NCBI GenBank assembly: GCA_009649675.1
Contig: WJPL01000001.1
Location: 2,314,469-2,378,468 of the forward strand
Length of the DNA stretch: 64,000 nt
Source: Alphaproteobacteria bacterium HT1-32
Lineage (GTDB): Bacteria; Pseudomonadota; Alphaproteobacteria; Rhodospirillales; HT1-32
Direction of reading: 5' to 3'
Part shown: piece by piece, positions 24,666-34,155 of the stretch
Position numbering within the stretch: position 1 is the first letter of the stretch
How the letters are laid out: the number at the start of each line of letters is the position of its first letter
The notes under the pieces: model-generated
Database searches by the model: none
The model's input: the letters and a program-made list of their open reading frames with translations, nothing else
Told to the model about the DNA's origin: nothing
Translations under genes and position numbers: made by a program

Positions 24666-26213
24666 TCACTTTGTAACCTCCACACTGTAGGTTGAGCCGT
24701 CCGGGTTGACCCCGGTGCAAATGGTTTTGCCACTGGCCGAAGGTTTGCATTCGGTGACAGACGGGGCGTAGGAGCTGCCGTCACCACAGGCCAGTGGTCC
24801 GGTCTCGGTGATGCGCAGGCCGCCATCTGCAGAACGGGTGGCTCTCGCCCCGCCGCGACATTGCGTGCCGTCGCCCTGCCGGATGATGACCTCACCTTCG
24901 CCCTTGTCGTCAAATTTGTAGCGCTGGTCGAGCGGCTTGCCGCTTTTCTCGTCGACCAGACCGCCGTCGGACTTCCATTCACCCTGCATGAAGCCGACAC
25001 CGCCGGTTCCGGCTTCCGGAGACTGCGCCGGGGGAATTTCCAGCGGCTGTCCATTCTCAGGTGACGGGGTGTCAGCCGGGGGCGGATCGGTTGGTGTGTC
25101 CTGCGGCTGATCCTGATCCTGTTCCTGTTCCGGTGCAGGGGGATCCTGTGTCTGGTTTTCCGGCGTTGTCTGATCTTCCGGTTTCGGCGGATCTTCGGGT
25201 GCTGTCTCCGGTTCGACAGGTTGCTCCGGTGCCGGGGGCTGATCCGAAGGGACTTCAGGGTCGGTTTGGTCGTTTTCGGGGGGCGGAAGATCGTTTGTCG
25301 CAGGGTCCGTTATCTGATCCTCCGGCTTTGCCGGGTCAGTGACGGCCGGGTCAATTTCCGGCTGGCCTTCTGCAGGCGGTACATCCCCCGCTGATCCGTC
25401 GGCGGGTGGCACGACGACAGCCTCTCCATTCGGACCGATGACGGTTCCGTCGGGACGGACCCGGACATCCGGTTGCCGCGGGTCGAGCGGTTGTTCTTCA
25501 AGCGGTTGTTCTTCGACAGGTCTGTTGTCATCAACGAACGGGATGTTTTCAGGTACGTAGCCGCAACTGCGCAGCAGCCAGAACAGCAAGGCCAGAAGCA
25601 GCAGGAACAACAGCCACCAGAGCAGCCAGCGCCACCATGGCCGTGAGACAGCAGCCGTTGCCGGTGGCAGCACGGTCACGCCGGCCGTCGCCGCAACCGG
25701 AGCCACGGCGGGGGGCGTTCCACCGACAGCAGCAAAGCTGAGCGTATCAAACGGGGTGCCGTCGCCCTCAAATCCCCAGAGGGTCAGGACCGGCTGGTCG
25801 CCGACCAGATACAGGGTGTCCTGACCCGGTGACTTCAGGGACTGCCGTAACAGATGGGCAAAACCCTGATCCGAACGGTTGCCGGACTCCCGGTTCTCAA
25901 GGTCTGTAACAAAGGACAGGAAGCCATCCCGCATCGCCGTAACGCGGGGCATGGCAGCCTCACGTTCAGCCTCAGAGAGGTCACTCCAGCGACGAACTTC
26001 TCCCTCTACCGGGGCGTGCCAGTGAATTTTCCGGTTGCTGTCGTCAATTTCAGGCCGGGCCAGATAGCTGGTAAAATCATCTCCCAGCCGGGCGCGTATC
26101 GCGGCGACAATCTTGCCGTGATTCAGATGCACGGGCTGGCCCATCACGCCAAGCGGGCGGAACTCGTTAAAGGCTGAACTCAGCAGCAGGGGTCCTGCGA
26201 CAGTCATTGGCAT
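24666..26213 (-). CDS. srfA: SrfA-like membrane protein with acidic Pro-rich linker
   Basis: This 515-residue protein has an N-terminal SrfA-like domain (about 1-160) with RPLGVMGQPV, the IHWHAPVEGEVRRW block and PVLTLWGF. One transmembrane helix follows (about 194-214). A long Pro/Glu/Asp-rich linker (about 225-405) leads to a C-terminal domain with QGEWKSDGGLVDEKSGKPLD and five cysteines, probably periplasmic. The start is either the ATG at 26213 or the one at 26207, which overlaps the upstream stop as ATGA. It is a paralogue of the upstream gene over the N-terminal half only, and has the better claim to the name SrfA because of its C-terminus. Confidence 0.78.
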   Translation of the reverse strand: MPMTVAGPLLLSSAFNEFRPLGVMGQPVHLNHGKIVAAIRARLGDDFTSYLARPEIDDSNRKIHWHAPVEGEVRRWSDLSEAEREAAMPRVTAMRDGFLSFVTDLENRESGNRSDQGFAHLLRQSLKSPGQDTLYLVGDQPVLTLWGFEGDGTPFDTLSFAAVGGTPPAVAPVAATAGVTVLPPATAAVSRPWWRWLLWWLLFLLLLALLFWLLRSCGYVPENIPFVDDNRPVEEQPLEEQPLDPRQPDVRVRPDGTVIGPNGEAVVVPPADGSAGDVPPAEGQPEIDPAVTDPAKPEDQITDPATNDLPPPENDQTDPEVPSDQPPAPEQPVEPETAPEDPPKPEDQTTPENQTQDPPAPEQEQDQDQPQDTPTDPPPADTPSPENGQPLEIPPAQSPEAGTGGVGFMQGEWKSDGGLVDEKSGKPLDQRYKFDDKGEGEVIIRQGDGTQCRGGARATRSADGGLRITETGPLACGDGSSYAPSVTECKPSASGKTICTGVNPDGSTYSVEVTK

Positions 26214-27754
26214 TTACTCGCATCGGGTTGTTCACTGGCCTGCTGGACCATGGTTTTCATCTGCGCCGCCGTATTCGGCTGAAACACCTTGCCGCCGGAG
26301 GCTTGTGCGATGCACTGGGCAGACGGGTTGCTGGATGAACCGCTGATATCAATCACGTTGATTTTCACATTCGGTTTCTTCGCAGCAAGAGACCGGGCGG
26401 CGGCACAGGGATCACCCTGACAGGAATCGGCACCATCGGTGACCACAACAATCACCCCGTCGACCTGACTGGATATAACCAGCCCGGCACGGTCAATGGC
26501 GCGTGCCAGCGGGGTGCCTTTCTGTGGTGACAGGCGGTTGACCCGGCCCAGCAACGTGCCGCGTTCGGCGGGTGAATAGAACCGGTCCCGTTCCACACGA
26601 TTACAGTCGGTGAATTCGACCATGCCGATATCGATGTCGCCGGGCATGGATTTGACCAGTCCCTCAATCGCCCGCTTCGAGGCATCCATCCGCGAGGAGG
26701 CGCCGGGAATACCATCATTCATGCTGCCGGAGGCATCAACGACCAGCACGACTTCCGGCGCTTCATGGGGCTGCCGGTCAGGCGTACAGGCATTCTGCGC
26801 GGTTCTGGGCTTTGCGGGTTTCGGCTGCACTGTCGGTGTCTCCGGAATGTCCGGCAGCGACGGCAGTTCCGGCAGTAGCTCCGGTTTTGCGGTGACGGGA
26901 GGGGGTGGTGCAGGCTCCGGTTTCGGTTCCTCAACCTGAATGTTGGGGAGATCAGCCAGCTGTTCCGGCGGCGGGGCGATACAGGCTGCCAGCTGTTCCT
27001 CGCGTTTCTTACTCAGATCGCCGAGCAGCAGGTCCAGTTCCTCGCCCCGTTTTTTCAGGTCATCCAGTGCCGTCGCGGCGTCATCGTTCGGGACTTCCCG
27101 CTCGACAATCTGCGGTGGCAGGGGCTCACAGGCTTTCAGGGTGAGGAAGGCCAGCAGGCCCAGCAGCAGTAACAGCAGCAGCCATCGCCACCATCCCCCC
27201 GAGGCGGTTGCCGGCACGGCCAGTGCGGCGGCGCTGGCAGCGGGTGTTGCGGGTAAGGCTGCAACCGGATTGAAGACTGCGGGCGCATGGGCCGGGTCTT
27301 CCGGCACAAATCCCCAGAAGGTCAGAACCGGTTTGCCGCCGACCAGATAGGCATCATCAGTGCGCGCCATCTGGGTTGCCCGGTCCAGCATCTCCGCCAG
27401 TGTCGAGCCAGCTCCCCCGCGATCAGCCTGTTCTCGGGCGAAATTCCGGATCGCCTCCAGTTTTTCAGCGATAGCAGCTTCATGTGAGGCGCGGACTTCG
27501 GGCGCGGCACCGCTCAGAGGTTCGACCTCACCGGTCCAGGCGGCATACCAGTCAAAGCCGCCGTCGGATTTACGCTCCGGGCGGGCAAAAAGATCGGCAT
27601 GATCCGCACCGAGGCGCGATCGCAGCACGCTGTCCAGTTGCCGGTAGGCGTCGATGACCTGCTGGCCCTGTACGCCGAGCGGCTTGCGCCCTTCCGGCGG
27701 GGCAGTTCTGATCAGGGTCGCTGTTGCCACTGGCGTTCGGTCACTGTCCGTCAA
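26204..27754 (-). CDS. SrfA-like membrane protein with C-terminal vWA domain
   Basis: First gene of the long operon, 516 residues. The N-terminal domain (about 1-165) mirrors the next gene: RKPLGVQGQQV, FDWYAAWTGEVEPL and PVLTFWGF. A transmembrane helix (about 189-206) and a coiled-coil plus proline-rich linker follow. The vWA domain starts at 335 with VVLVVDASGSMNDGIPGASS (MIDAS D340-S342-S344) and contains the later VTDGAD. The start used is a TTG (ACG GAC follows); a GTG eight codons in is also possible, so the N-terminus is uncertain. The periplasmic vWA is a likely ligand- or partner-binding head. Confidence 0.8.
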   Translation of the reverse strand: MTDSDRTPVATATLIRTAPPEGRKPLGVQGQQVIDAYRQLDSVLRSRLGADHADLFARPERKSDGGFDWYAAWTGEVEPLSGAAPEVRASHEAAIAEKLEAIRNFAREQADRGGAGSTLAEMLDRATQMARTDDAYLVGGKPVLTFWGFVPEDPAHAPAVFNPVAALPATPAASAAALAVPATASGGWWRWLLLLLLLGLLAFLTLKACEPLPPQIVEREVPNDDAATALDDLKKRGEELDLLLGDLSKKREEQLAACIAPPPEQLADLPNIQVEEPKPEPAPPPPVTAKPELLPELPSLPDIPETPTVQPKPAKPRTAQNACTPDRQPHEAPEVVLVVDASGSMNDGIPGASSRMDASKRAIEGLVKSMPGDIDIGMVEFTDCNRVERDRFYSPAERGTLLGRVNRLSPQKGTPLARAIDRAGLVISSQVDGVIVVVTDGADSCQGDPCAAARSLAAKKPNVKINVIDISGSSSNPSAQCIAQASGGKVFQPNTAAQMKTMVQQASEQPDASKCQ

Positions 27755-27771
27755 ATTCAGTCTTCGGACAG
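27744..27771. promoter_or_regulatory. Inverted repeat over the start of the Srf/Tag-like operon
   Basis: Arms CTGTCCG (27744-27750) and CGGACAG (27765-27771) are perfect and 14 bases apart. They straddle the TTG start of the first operon gene (27752-27754) inside the 130-base gap to the divergent protease. This could be an operator for a dimeric regulator controlling both directions, or an mRNA hairpin limiting initiation. Confidence 0.5.
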
Positions 27772-27883
27772 ACTAACCCATCCGTCTTGCCCTCGCCAAT
27801 CGTGTTCTGGTCTGCATTGGTTGTACGGGTGGCCTGCTTCTGGCTATCATCCCAGCAGTTTCCGGTTTCAACGACAGGCGCCG

Positions 27884-29002
27884 ATGACCGCTGCGACCGA
27901 CACATCTGATCCGCGACCACAACTGACTCCGGTCTGGATTGCCGTCTATCTGCTGTTGCTGCTGGCGATTGCCGGTCTGGCTGTCTGGTTGTTTCTGCGC
28001 GAGGCACCGGTGGAATACCGGGATATCCCGGCCGGGATGTCTGCCGAAGACCAGGCGCGTCTGGAAGCGGAACAGCAAAATCTTCAGGACAAGGAACAGC
28101 TGGTTGCCCGGCTGAACGAGGAAATCGCACAGGATATCTGCCCGCCGGGAATGGTGAAGGACGCCAGTGCCGCACCCTCCGGTGGCCCGGGAGCGGTTCG
28201 CCAGCGCGGGAACGGAGCGGCCGGCACCCCCGCGGTAACGCCACCGGCTGTGGGAACCCCGTCACCACCGGAGACAGCGCCACAAACCCGGACCGGCGAA
28301 CTGAAACCGTTGACGACGGCCGGTCTGCGCGACGGTCTGCGTGCCGCGACGGCTTTCATCTTTACGGAAGTCGCGGGCGACAGGGACGCACTTTCCACGG
28401 GGACCGGTTTTTTCATCGCGCCGAATCTGTTGATGACCAACCGGCATGTGGTGGAAAAGGCGGTAAATAGGACGGTCTATGTTACCTCCAAGTCCATGGG
28501 CGGCGCGGCACAGGGTGAAGTGCTGGCCATGTCGCGCAAGGAGGACAAGGGGATTGCGGACTTCGCGCTGGTGCGGGTCGACGGGGTGAACATCACCGCG
28601 CCACTCCGGCTGACCGCCTCATATGACGCGCTGCAGTCGGTGGTTGCCGCCGGTTATCCGGGCTTTGTCACCCTGACCGATATCTCCATGCGGCAGATGT
28701 TCGAGAAGGGTGATTTTTCGGCAGCCCCCTCGCTGGTGATGAATCAGGGTTCCATTCAGGCATTGCAGCCGATCAGTGCCAGTGATGAATGGATCGTCCA
28801 TTCCACGGATATTTCGCAGGGTAACAGCGGCGGACCGCTGGTAGACCGCTGTGGCCGGGTGATTGGCATCAACACCTTCATCCGGGTTGATTCTGAGAAT
28901 GCCGGCCGGGTCAGCTACGCCCTGTCCGCCAAGGGCATTGCCGGGTTCATTAAATCCTACGGGGTAGCGCCCACGCTCGACCGGGCTGTCTGCGCCGACT
29001 GA
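27884..29002 (+). CDS. Membrane-anchored trypsin-like serine protease
   Basis: The 372-residue protein starts MTAATDTSDP. It has one transmembrane helix (about 17-37), a coiled-coil and proline-rich linker, and a trypsin-like domain. The catalytic triad is visible: H188 in LLMTNRHVVEK, D226 in GIADFALVRV and S315 in SQGNSGGPLVD. No PDZ domain follows, unlike DegP/DegS. It is transcribed divergently from the Srf/Tag-like operon and shares its anchor-linker-domain design, so it is probably a periplasmic partner or processing enzyme of that system. Confidence 0.88.
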   Translation: MTAATDTSDPRPQLTPVWIAVYLLLLLAIAGLAVWLFLREAPVEYRDIPAGMSAEDQARLEAEQQNLQDKEQLVARLNEEIAQDICPPGMVKDASAAPSGGPGAVRQRGNGAAGTPAVTPPAVGTPSPPETAPQTRTGELKPLTTAGLRDGLRAATAFIFTEVAGDRDALSTGTGFFIAPNLLMTNRHVVEKAVNRTVYVTSKSMGGAAQGEVLAMSRKEDKGIADFALVRVDGVNITAPLRLTASYDALQSVVAAGYPGFVTLTDISMRQMFEKGDFSAAPSLVMNQGSIQALQPISASDEWIVHSTDISQGNSGGPLVDRCGRVIGINTFIRVDSENAGRVSYALSAKGIAGFIKSYGVAPTLDRAVCAD

Positions 29003-29023
29003 CCGGGATCAGGGAGAGCCGTC

Positions 29024-30517
29024 ATGACAAAATATGTACTGGCGATTGATCAGGGTACGACCTCCAGCCGGGCCATCCTGTTCGACAGGGACTTCCATGC
29101 CATCGCAACCGCACAGCAGGAATTCCCCCAGCATTTTCCGGATTCCGGTTGGGTTGAGCATGATTGCGGCGACATCTGGGATACGGTTCTTGAGTCTTGT
29201 CGCAAGGCGATGAAGCAGGCGGGGGCTGCGGCAGGCGATATTGCCGCCATCGGTATCACCAACCAGCGTGAGACAACTGTTGTCTGGGACCGGCGGACGG
29301 GCGAGCCGATCCACCGGGCGATTGTCTGGCAGGACCGGCGGACGGCGTCGATCTGTGAGCGGCTGCGAAACGGCGGACATGAGGTCAAGGTTGCGGCCCG
29401 CACCGGCCTGCTGCTCGATCCCTATTTTTCGGGCACCAAGATCGCCTGGATTCTGGACCATGTGGAGGGCGCCCGGGATCTCGCGGCGGCCGGTCATCTG
29501 GCTTTCGGCACGATCGACTGCTTTCTGATCTGGAAGCTGACCGACGGGCGCGTTCATCGCACGGATGCGACCAATGCGTCGCGCACCCTGCTGTACAATA
29601 TTCATGACAATGACTGGGATCCGGAATTGCTGTCCCTGCTCAACATACCGGCCGGCATCTTGCCGGAGGTGATGGATTGCGCCGCCGATTTTGGCGAGAC
29701 CGATCCGGATCTGCTGGGCGGGGCGATCCGGATCACCGGTGTTGCGGGCGATCAGCAGGCGGCCACGGTCGGTCAGGCCTGTTTCCGGCCGGGTATGCTG
29801 AAATCAACTTACGGTACCGGCTGTTTCGCGCTGCTGAACACCGGGCAGGAGGCGGTCAGTTCGCATAACCGCCTGCTCACCACCATCGCCTACCGGCTGG
29901 ATGGCAGGACAACCTATGCCCTTGAAGGCTCGATCTTTGTTGCAGGCGCGGCTGTGCAGTGGCTGCGCGACGGGCTGGGTGTCATTGAACAGGCGAGGGA
30001 TAGTGATGGTCTGGCCGCCGGTGCCGATGATCATCAGCAGGTCTACCTTGTCCCGGCCTTCACCGGTCTCGGTGCACCGCACTGGGATACCGGGGCCCGT
30101 GGCGCACTCTATGGCCTGACCCGCGGCACCGGACCGAAGGAGCTGGCCCGTGCCGCGCTGGAGGCGGTCTGCTATCAGACCCGCGATTTGCTGGAAGCGA
30201 TGTACCGCGACTGGAGCCCGGACCGGGACAGCCGCACAGTGTTGCGTGTTGATGGCGGCATGTCGGCCAGCAACTGGACGATGCAGTTTCTCGCTGACAT
30301 CCTGAATGCCCGTGTTGATCGCCCTGTCGTCATGGAAACCACCGCTCTCGGTGCTGCCTGGCTCGCCGGTTCGCATGTGGGTTTTTACGGTGACGCAACG
30401 TCGTTCGCGGAGAAGTGGCAGCTTGATCAGCGTTTTGATCCGGTCATGGACGAGGCCGTCCGCTCCAGAAAATTCGCCGGCTGGCAAGATGCCCTGCGCC
30501 GAACCCTGACCCGTTAG
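29024..30517 (+). CDS. glpK: Glycerol kinase
   Basis: This ATP-dependent kinase makes glycerol-3-phosphate from glycerol in the cytoplasm. It has 497 residues, the standard length. FGGY-family features are the N-terminal [18 protein letters not shown], the WVEHD segment, [17 protein letters not shown] sequence and [18 protein letters not shown] near the C-terminus. It begins 21 bases after the protease gene, with GGGAGAG upstream, but is functionally unrelated to the Srf/Tag-like locus. No glpF or glpD is nearby. Confidence 0.96.
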   Translation: MTKYVLAIDQGTTSSRAILFDRDFHAIATAQQEFPQHFPDSGWVEHDCGDIWDTVLESCRKAMKQAGAAAGDIAAIGITNQRETTVVWDRRTGEPIHRAIVWQDRRTASICERLRNGGHEVKVAARTGLLLDPYFSGTKIAWILDHVEGARDLAAAGHLAFGTIDCFLIWKLTDGRVHRTDATNASRTLLYNIHDNDWDPELLSLLNIPAGILPEVMDCAADFGETDPDLLGGAIRITGVAGDQQAATVGQACFRPGMLKSTYGTGCFALLNTGQEAVSSHNRLLTTIAYRLDGRTTYALEGSIFVAGAAVQWLRDGLGVIEQARDSDGLAAGADDHQQVYLVPAFTGLGAPHWDTGARGALYGLTRGTGPKELARAALEAVCYQTRDLLEAMYRDWSPDRDSRTVLRVDGGMSASNWTMQFLADILNARVDRPVVMETTALGAAWLAGSHVGFYGDATSFAEKWQLDQRFDPVMDEAVRSRKFAGWQDALRRTLTR

Positions 30518-30520
30518 GGG

Positions 30521-30612
30521 TCCTTCGAGACGCAGCTGCGCTGCTCCTCAGGATGAGGTTTTTGTAAGCTACTTCCTCATCCTGAGGAGGCGCAACGCGC
30601 CGTCTCGAAGGA
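30521..30612. repeat. Long imperfect inverted repeat after glpK (REP-like)
   Basis: Two 38-base arms (30521-30558 and 30575-30612) flank a 16-base loop and match at 31 of 38 positions; the outer 12 and inner 15 bases are perfect. The outer part TCCTTCGAGACG and inner part CCTCAGGATGAGG form a motif familiar as an intergenic palindrome in alphaproteobacterial genomes. It could terminate glpK or be a mobile REP/MITE-type unit; only one copy is in the window. Confidence 0.75.
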
Positions 30613-30727
30613 TCACAGCGAAGTTCAGACATCAAAGCTCAGGCAATATCCCGGACAGCTCCGAACATGGACGGCTGACGGGATTCGTTCTAGGTATTCT
30701 GAGCGTACGATTTTGGGGAGAGGCCGG

Positions 30728-31120
30728 ATGGAGCGATATACGGGAGGTTGTCTTTGTGGCGAGGTCCGGCTTGTGGCAGTGGGGCGGCCCCGGCGGGTCG
30801 GCATCTGTCATTGTCTTGATTGCCGCAAGCATCACGGGGCGCTGTTTTATGCATCCGCCATATTTCCGCAGGATCAGGTCACGATCACCGGCGAGCCGCA
30901 TGATTATGCCGGGCGGTTTTTCTGTCCGCGTTGCGGGTCTTCGGTATTTGCGCGCAGCGGGGATGAGGTCGAAGTCCATCTGGGGTCGCTGGATGCTGCG
31001 GACCAGCTGGTGCCGACTTATGAAAGCTGGACCCTTCGCCGCGAGTCCTGGCTGCCGCCGTTTCCGGGAACGAAGCTGTATGAGCGGGATCGTGAGACGG
31101 CAGACCGGCCGGAGGATTGA
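30728..31120 (+). CDS. GFA-family zinc protein (glutathione-dependent formaldehyde-activating enzyme/centromere protein V)
   Basis: The 130-residue product starts MERYTGGCLCGEVRLVAVGR, with GGGGAGAGG upstream of the ATG. It shows the family zinc ligands: CLCGEV, GICHCLDCRKHHGALF and FFCPRCGSSVF. Members bind zinc; some are credited with S-hydroxymethylglutathione formation, but most, like this one, have no proven substrate. It stands alone between glpK and the SPFH gene. Confidence 0.85.
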   Translation: MERYTGGCLCGEVRLVAVGRPRRVGICHCLDCRKHHGALFYASAIFPQDQVTITGEPHDYAGRFFCPRCGSSVFARSGDEVEVHLGSLDAADQLVPTYESWTLRRESWLPPFPGTKLYERDRETADRPED

Positions 31121-31219
31121 GTGACAGCTTTCAGCCCGTTCACAGGTTTTGCTCCTAAATAGATTGTCAGGTCTGTCGGGATCGTTTCATAGTTGTTGCC
31201 GCAACAATGAGGGCTTCCC

Positions 31220-32224
31220 ATGCTGGACTCCATTTCCGACTTTTCGATCTTTGTTGGCGCTGTTGTGGTGCTGGCTATCGTCATCATCATTCTGGGCGTC
31301 AAGACAGTCCCGCAGGGATATAATTACACGGTTGAACGGTTTGGCCGTTATTCCCGGACGCTGACCCCCGGTCTGGCCATTATCGTGCCGATGGTCGACC
31401 GCATTGGTCGCGAGATCAACATGATGGAACAGGTGCTGGATGTGCCGACACAGGAGGTCATCACCCGCGACAATGCCATGGTGGCAGTCGACGGGGTGGT
31501 GTTCTTTCAGGTGCTGGATGCGGCGAAGGCGGCCTATGAGGTCAGCGATCTGTACAACGCCTCGCTGAACCTCTCGATGACCAATATCCGGACCGTGATG
31601 GGGTCGATGGATCTCGACGAGATGCTGTCGAAGCGCGATGAGATCAATGTGCGGCTGCTGCGCATCATCGACGAGGCGACGACGCCCTGGGGTGTGAAGG
31701 TCACCCGTGTCGAGATCAAGGATATCCGTCCGCCGATGGATCTGGTTGAATCAATGGCCCGGCAGATGAAGGCAGAACGCGACAAGCGGGCGCAGATTCT
31801 GGATGCAGAAGGAGACAAACAATCGGCCATCCTGCGGGCAGACGGCGAAAAGCAGGGGGCCATTCTGCAGGCGGAAGGCCGTCGCGAAGCCGCTTTCCGG
31901 GATGCCGAGGCGCGGGAACGCGCGGCAGAAGCCGAGGCGAAGGCTACCACCTCCGTGTCAGAGGCGATTGGGCGCGGTGACATGGGGGCGATCAACTATT
32001 TCATCGCGCTGAAATATGTCGAGGCGCTGAAGGAACTGGCGGGTGCGAAAAACCAGAAGGTTCTGATGCTGCCGCTGGATGCGACGGGTCTTATGGGATC
32101 GCTGGCCGGTATTGCCGAAATTGCAAAAGACGCCTTTGGCGATGTGCAGACCCGGCCTGATGAAATTGGCCGCCGCCGGCGCAGTTCGGTGCCGGTCAGC
32201 CGTCCGGATGATGACGAGGCATAA
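31220..32224 (+). CDS. SPFH/Band-7 membrane protein (stomatin/QmcA type)
   Basis: The 334-residue protein has an N-terminal transmembrane segment (about 8-28, [20 protein letters not shown]). The SPFH domain shows [40 protein letters not shown] and [17 protein letters not shown]. An Ala/Glu-rich coiled coil lies around 180-255. Such proteins form large ring or cage oligomers in membrane microdomains and usually pair with an NfeD protein, which follows here after 3 bases. Confidence 0.92.
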   Translation: MLDSISDFSIFVGAVVVLAIVIIILGVKTVPQGYNYTVERFGRYSRTLTPGLAIIVPMVDRIGREINMMEQVLDVPTQEVITRDNAMVAVDGVVFFQVLDAAKAAYEVSDLYNASLNLSMTNIRTVMGSMDLDEMLSKRDEINVRLLRIIDEATTPWGVKVTRVEIKDIRPPMDLVESMARQMKAERDKRAQILDAEGDKQSAILRADGEKQGAILQAEGRREAAFRDAEARERAAEAEAKATTSVSEAIGRGDMGAINYFIALKYVEALKELAGAKNQKVLMLPLDATGLMGSLAGIAEIAKDAFGDVQTRPDEIGRRRRSSVPVSRPDDDEA

Positions 32225-32227
32225 GTT

Positions 32228-32683
32228 ATGGGTGAACTGCTGAATGATATCAGCTTCTGGCACTGGCTGATTCTGGGAATTGTTCTGGTCATCGGTGAGG
32301 CGGTGATCCCCGGCGCAGTATTATTGTGGATGGGGGTAGCCGCTCTGGTGACCGGGCTGGTGGAACTGATCATTCCCAATCTGGGCTGGCAGATTCAGTG
32401 TCTGGTCTTTGCCGTGCTGTCGATCATCAGCGTCTATTTCGGGCGCAGCTGGATGCGCCGTCGGGGTGGTGAGAGTGATCATCCGACCCTGAATCGCCGG
32501 GGTGCAGAATATATCGGCCGGACCTACAGAATTGACACGGCAATCGAAAATGGCGTCGGCAGGTTGCAGGTTGACGATACCTTCTGGAAAATTCTGGCGA
32601 AGGATGATCTGCCCGCAGGCAGCCGGATTACCGTCACCGGAATGCAGGGCATGGCGCTGGAGGTCGAACCCGCGAAAGATTGA
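32228..32683 (+). CDS. NfeD-like membrane protein
   Basis: The 151-residue partner of the SPFH protein has two to three N-terminal transmembrane helices ([20 protein letters not shown], then LCL-type segments around 50-75). A short OB-fold domain with [20 protein letters not shown] and a final beta-strand pair completes it. The short form lacks the ClpP-like protease domain. The SPFH-NfeD pairing is ancient and is implicated in membrane quality control. Confidence 0.9.
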   Translation: MGELLNDISFWHWLILGIVLVIGEAVIPGAVLLWMGVAALVTGLVELIIPNLGWQIQCLVFAVLSIISVYFGRSWMRRRGGESDHPTLNRRGAEYIGRTYRIDTAIENGVGRLQVDDTFWKILAKDDLPAGSRITVTGMQGMALEVEPAKD

Positions 32684-32757
32684 TCTGCGTTTCCGGGTTC
32701 TCTTTACCGGGAAGCTGCGGCACGATGCCGGCAGATTCATCAGAGAGAGGTTTTCAG

Positions 32758-34155
32758 GTGTCGCGCGAACAGGCAATCAGTTCAGTCCAGAGCTATTTTG
32801 ACGGTGGTGGTTACATCGCCGATCTGACCCGCAGGGTCGCTTACAAGACAGAGAGCCAGAGTGGTGAGCGGGGCGCGGAACTGCTCGCCTATCTGGAAAT
32901 GGAGATTGCGCCACTGCTGGAGAGTCTGGGTTTTTCCTGGACGATTGAACAGAATCCTGTTGAAGGTTCTGGCCCCTTTCTGGTGGCCGAACGGATTGAA
33001 GATGCCGATCTGCCGACCGTGCTGTCCTATGGTCATGGCGATGTCATTCGCGGGCTGGATGAACAATGGACAGAAGGTGACGGTCCCTGGAATCTGAAGG
33101 TCGTGGGTGACCGGATTTACGGGCGGGGTACGGCGGACAACAAAGGCCAGCACAGTGTTAATCTCGGGGCGCTGAAAGCGGTGCTGGAGACGCGGGGGTC
33201 GCTTGGCTTCAACATCAAGCTGCTGCTGGAAACCGGCGAGGAAACCGGATCGCCGGGCCTGAAACAGTTCTGCTCGGAAAACAGGGAACGGCTGGCGGCT
33301 GATGTGCTGATCGCCTCTGACGGCCCCCGGGTCAGCCCCGACCGTCCGACCCTGTTCCTGGGCTCTCGCGGCTCGATGAATTTCAGTCTGACCATTAATC
33401 TGCGCGAAGGTGCGCACCACTCCGGCAACTGGGGCGGTCTGCTGGCCAATCCCGGTGTCATTCTGGCCCATGCGATTGCGACCATTGTCGATGAGCGGGG
33501 ACAGATTCAGGTGCCGGAATGGCGGCCGAATTCACTGACGAATTCTGTCCGGATGGCCTTGTCGGACATTCATGTCGGCGGCGGTGATGACGGGCCGGAG
33601 ATTGACAAGGACTGGGGGGAGCGCGGACTGACCCCGTCGGAACGGGTCTATGGCTGGAACAGTTTCGAGGTTTTGACCTTCAAGACGGGCAATCCGGAAT
33701 TTCCGGTCAATGCCATCCCCGACAAGGCAGTGGCAATCTGCCAGTTGCGGACAGTGGTCGGTACGGATGTTGACGATGTGTTGCCATCACTGCGCCGGCA
33801 TCTCGAAAAAGCGGGTTTTCCGCAAGTCGAAGTGGCAATGGCGAGGAAAAATTTCTTCCCGCCGACCCGGCTGGACCCGGATCATCCCTGGGTGACCTTT
33901 GCCTCCAACTCGATCACGCAGACCACCGGCAAAAAGGCTGCCATCCTGCCAAACCTCGGCGGCTCGCTGCCGAATGACAGCTTTGCTGATGCGCTGGGTC
34001 TGCCGACGGTCTGGGTGCCGCACTCCTATGCTGCCTGCTCGCAGCATGCACCGAATGAACATGCGTTGAAATCGATCATGCGTGAAGGGCTGGAAATCAT
34101 GACCGGACTGTTCTGGGATATCGGCGCAGGTAACGGACCGAAGAAAGCAAAATGA
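32758..34155 (+). CDS. M20-family zinc metallopeptidase/deacylase
   Basis: The 465-residue enzyme starts at a GTG with GAGAGG seven bases upstream; an ATG at 32725 has no such site. M20 metal ligands are visible in [11 protein letters not shown] (His), [15 protein letters not shown] (Asp), [13 protein letters not shown] (Glu pair) and the later DGPR. The lid domain contains the family [13 protein letters not shown]. It overlaps the next gene (GGT-like) by ATGA, so both probably act on the same amide or gamma-glutamyl compounds. The substrate is unknown. Confidence 0.88.
   Translation: MSREQAISSVQSYFDGGGYIADLTRRVAYKTESQSGERGAELLAYLEMEIAPLLESLGFSWTIEQNPVEGSGPFLVAERIEDADLPTVLSYGHGDVIRGLDEQWTEGDGPWNLKVVGDRIYGRGTADNKGQHSVNLGALKAVLETRGSLGFNIKLLLETGEETGSPGLKQFCSENRERLAADVLIASDGPRVSPDRPTLFLGSRGSMNFSLTINLREGAHHSGNWGGLLANPGVILAHAIATIVDERGQIQVPEWRPNSLTNSVRMALSDIHVGGGDDGPEIDKDWGERGLTPSERVYGWNSFEVLTFKTGNPEFPVNAIPDKAVAICQLRTVVGTDVDDVLPSLRRHLEKAGFPQVEVAMARKNFFPPTRLDPDHPWVTFASNSITQTTGKKAAILPNLGGSLPNDSFADALGLPTVWVPHSYAACSQHAPNEHALKSIMREGLEIMTGLFWDIGAGNGPKKAK

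Noticed and set aside
10251..27754. Type VI secretion locus
   Set aside because: TagQRST-like parts are present, but no TssB/C, Hcp, VgrG, ClpV, IcmF/TssM, kinase or phosphatase gene can be seen in the window.
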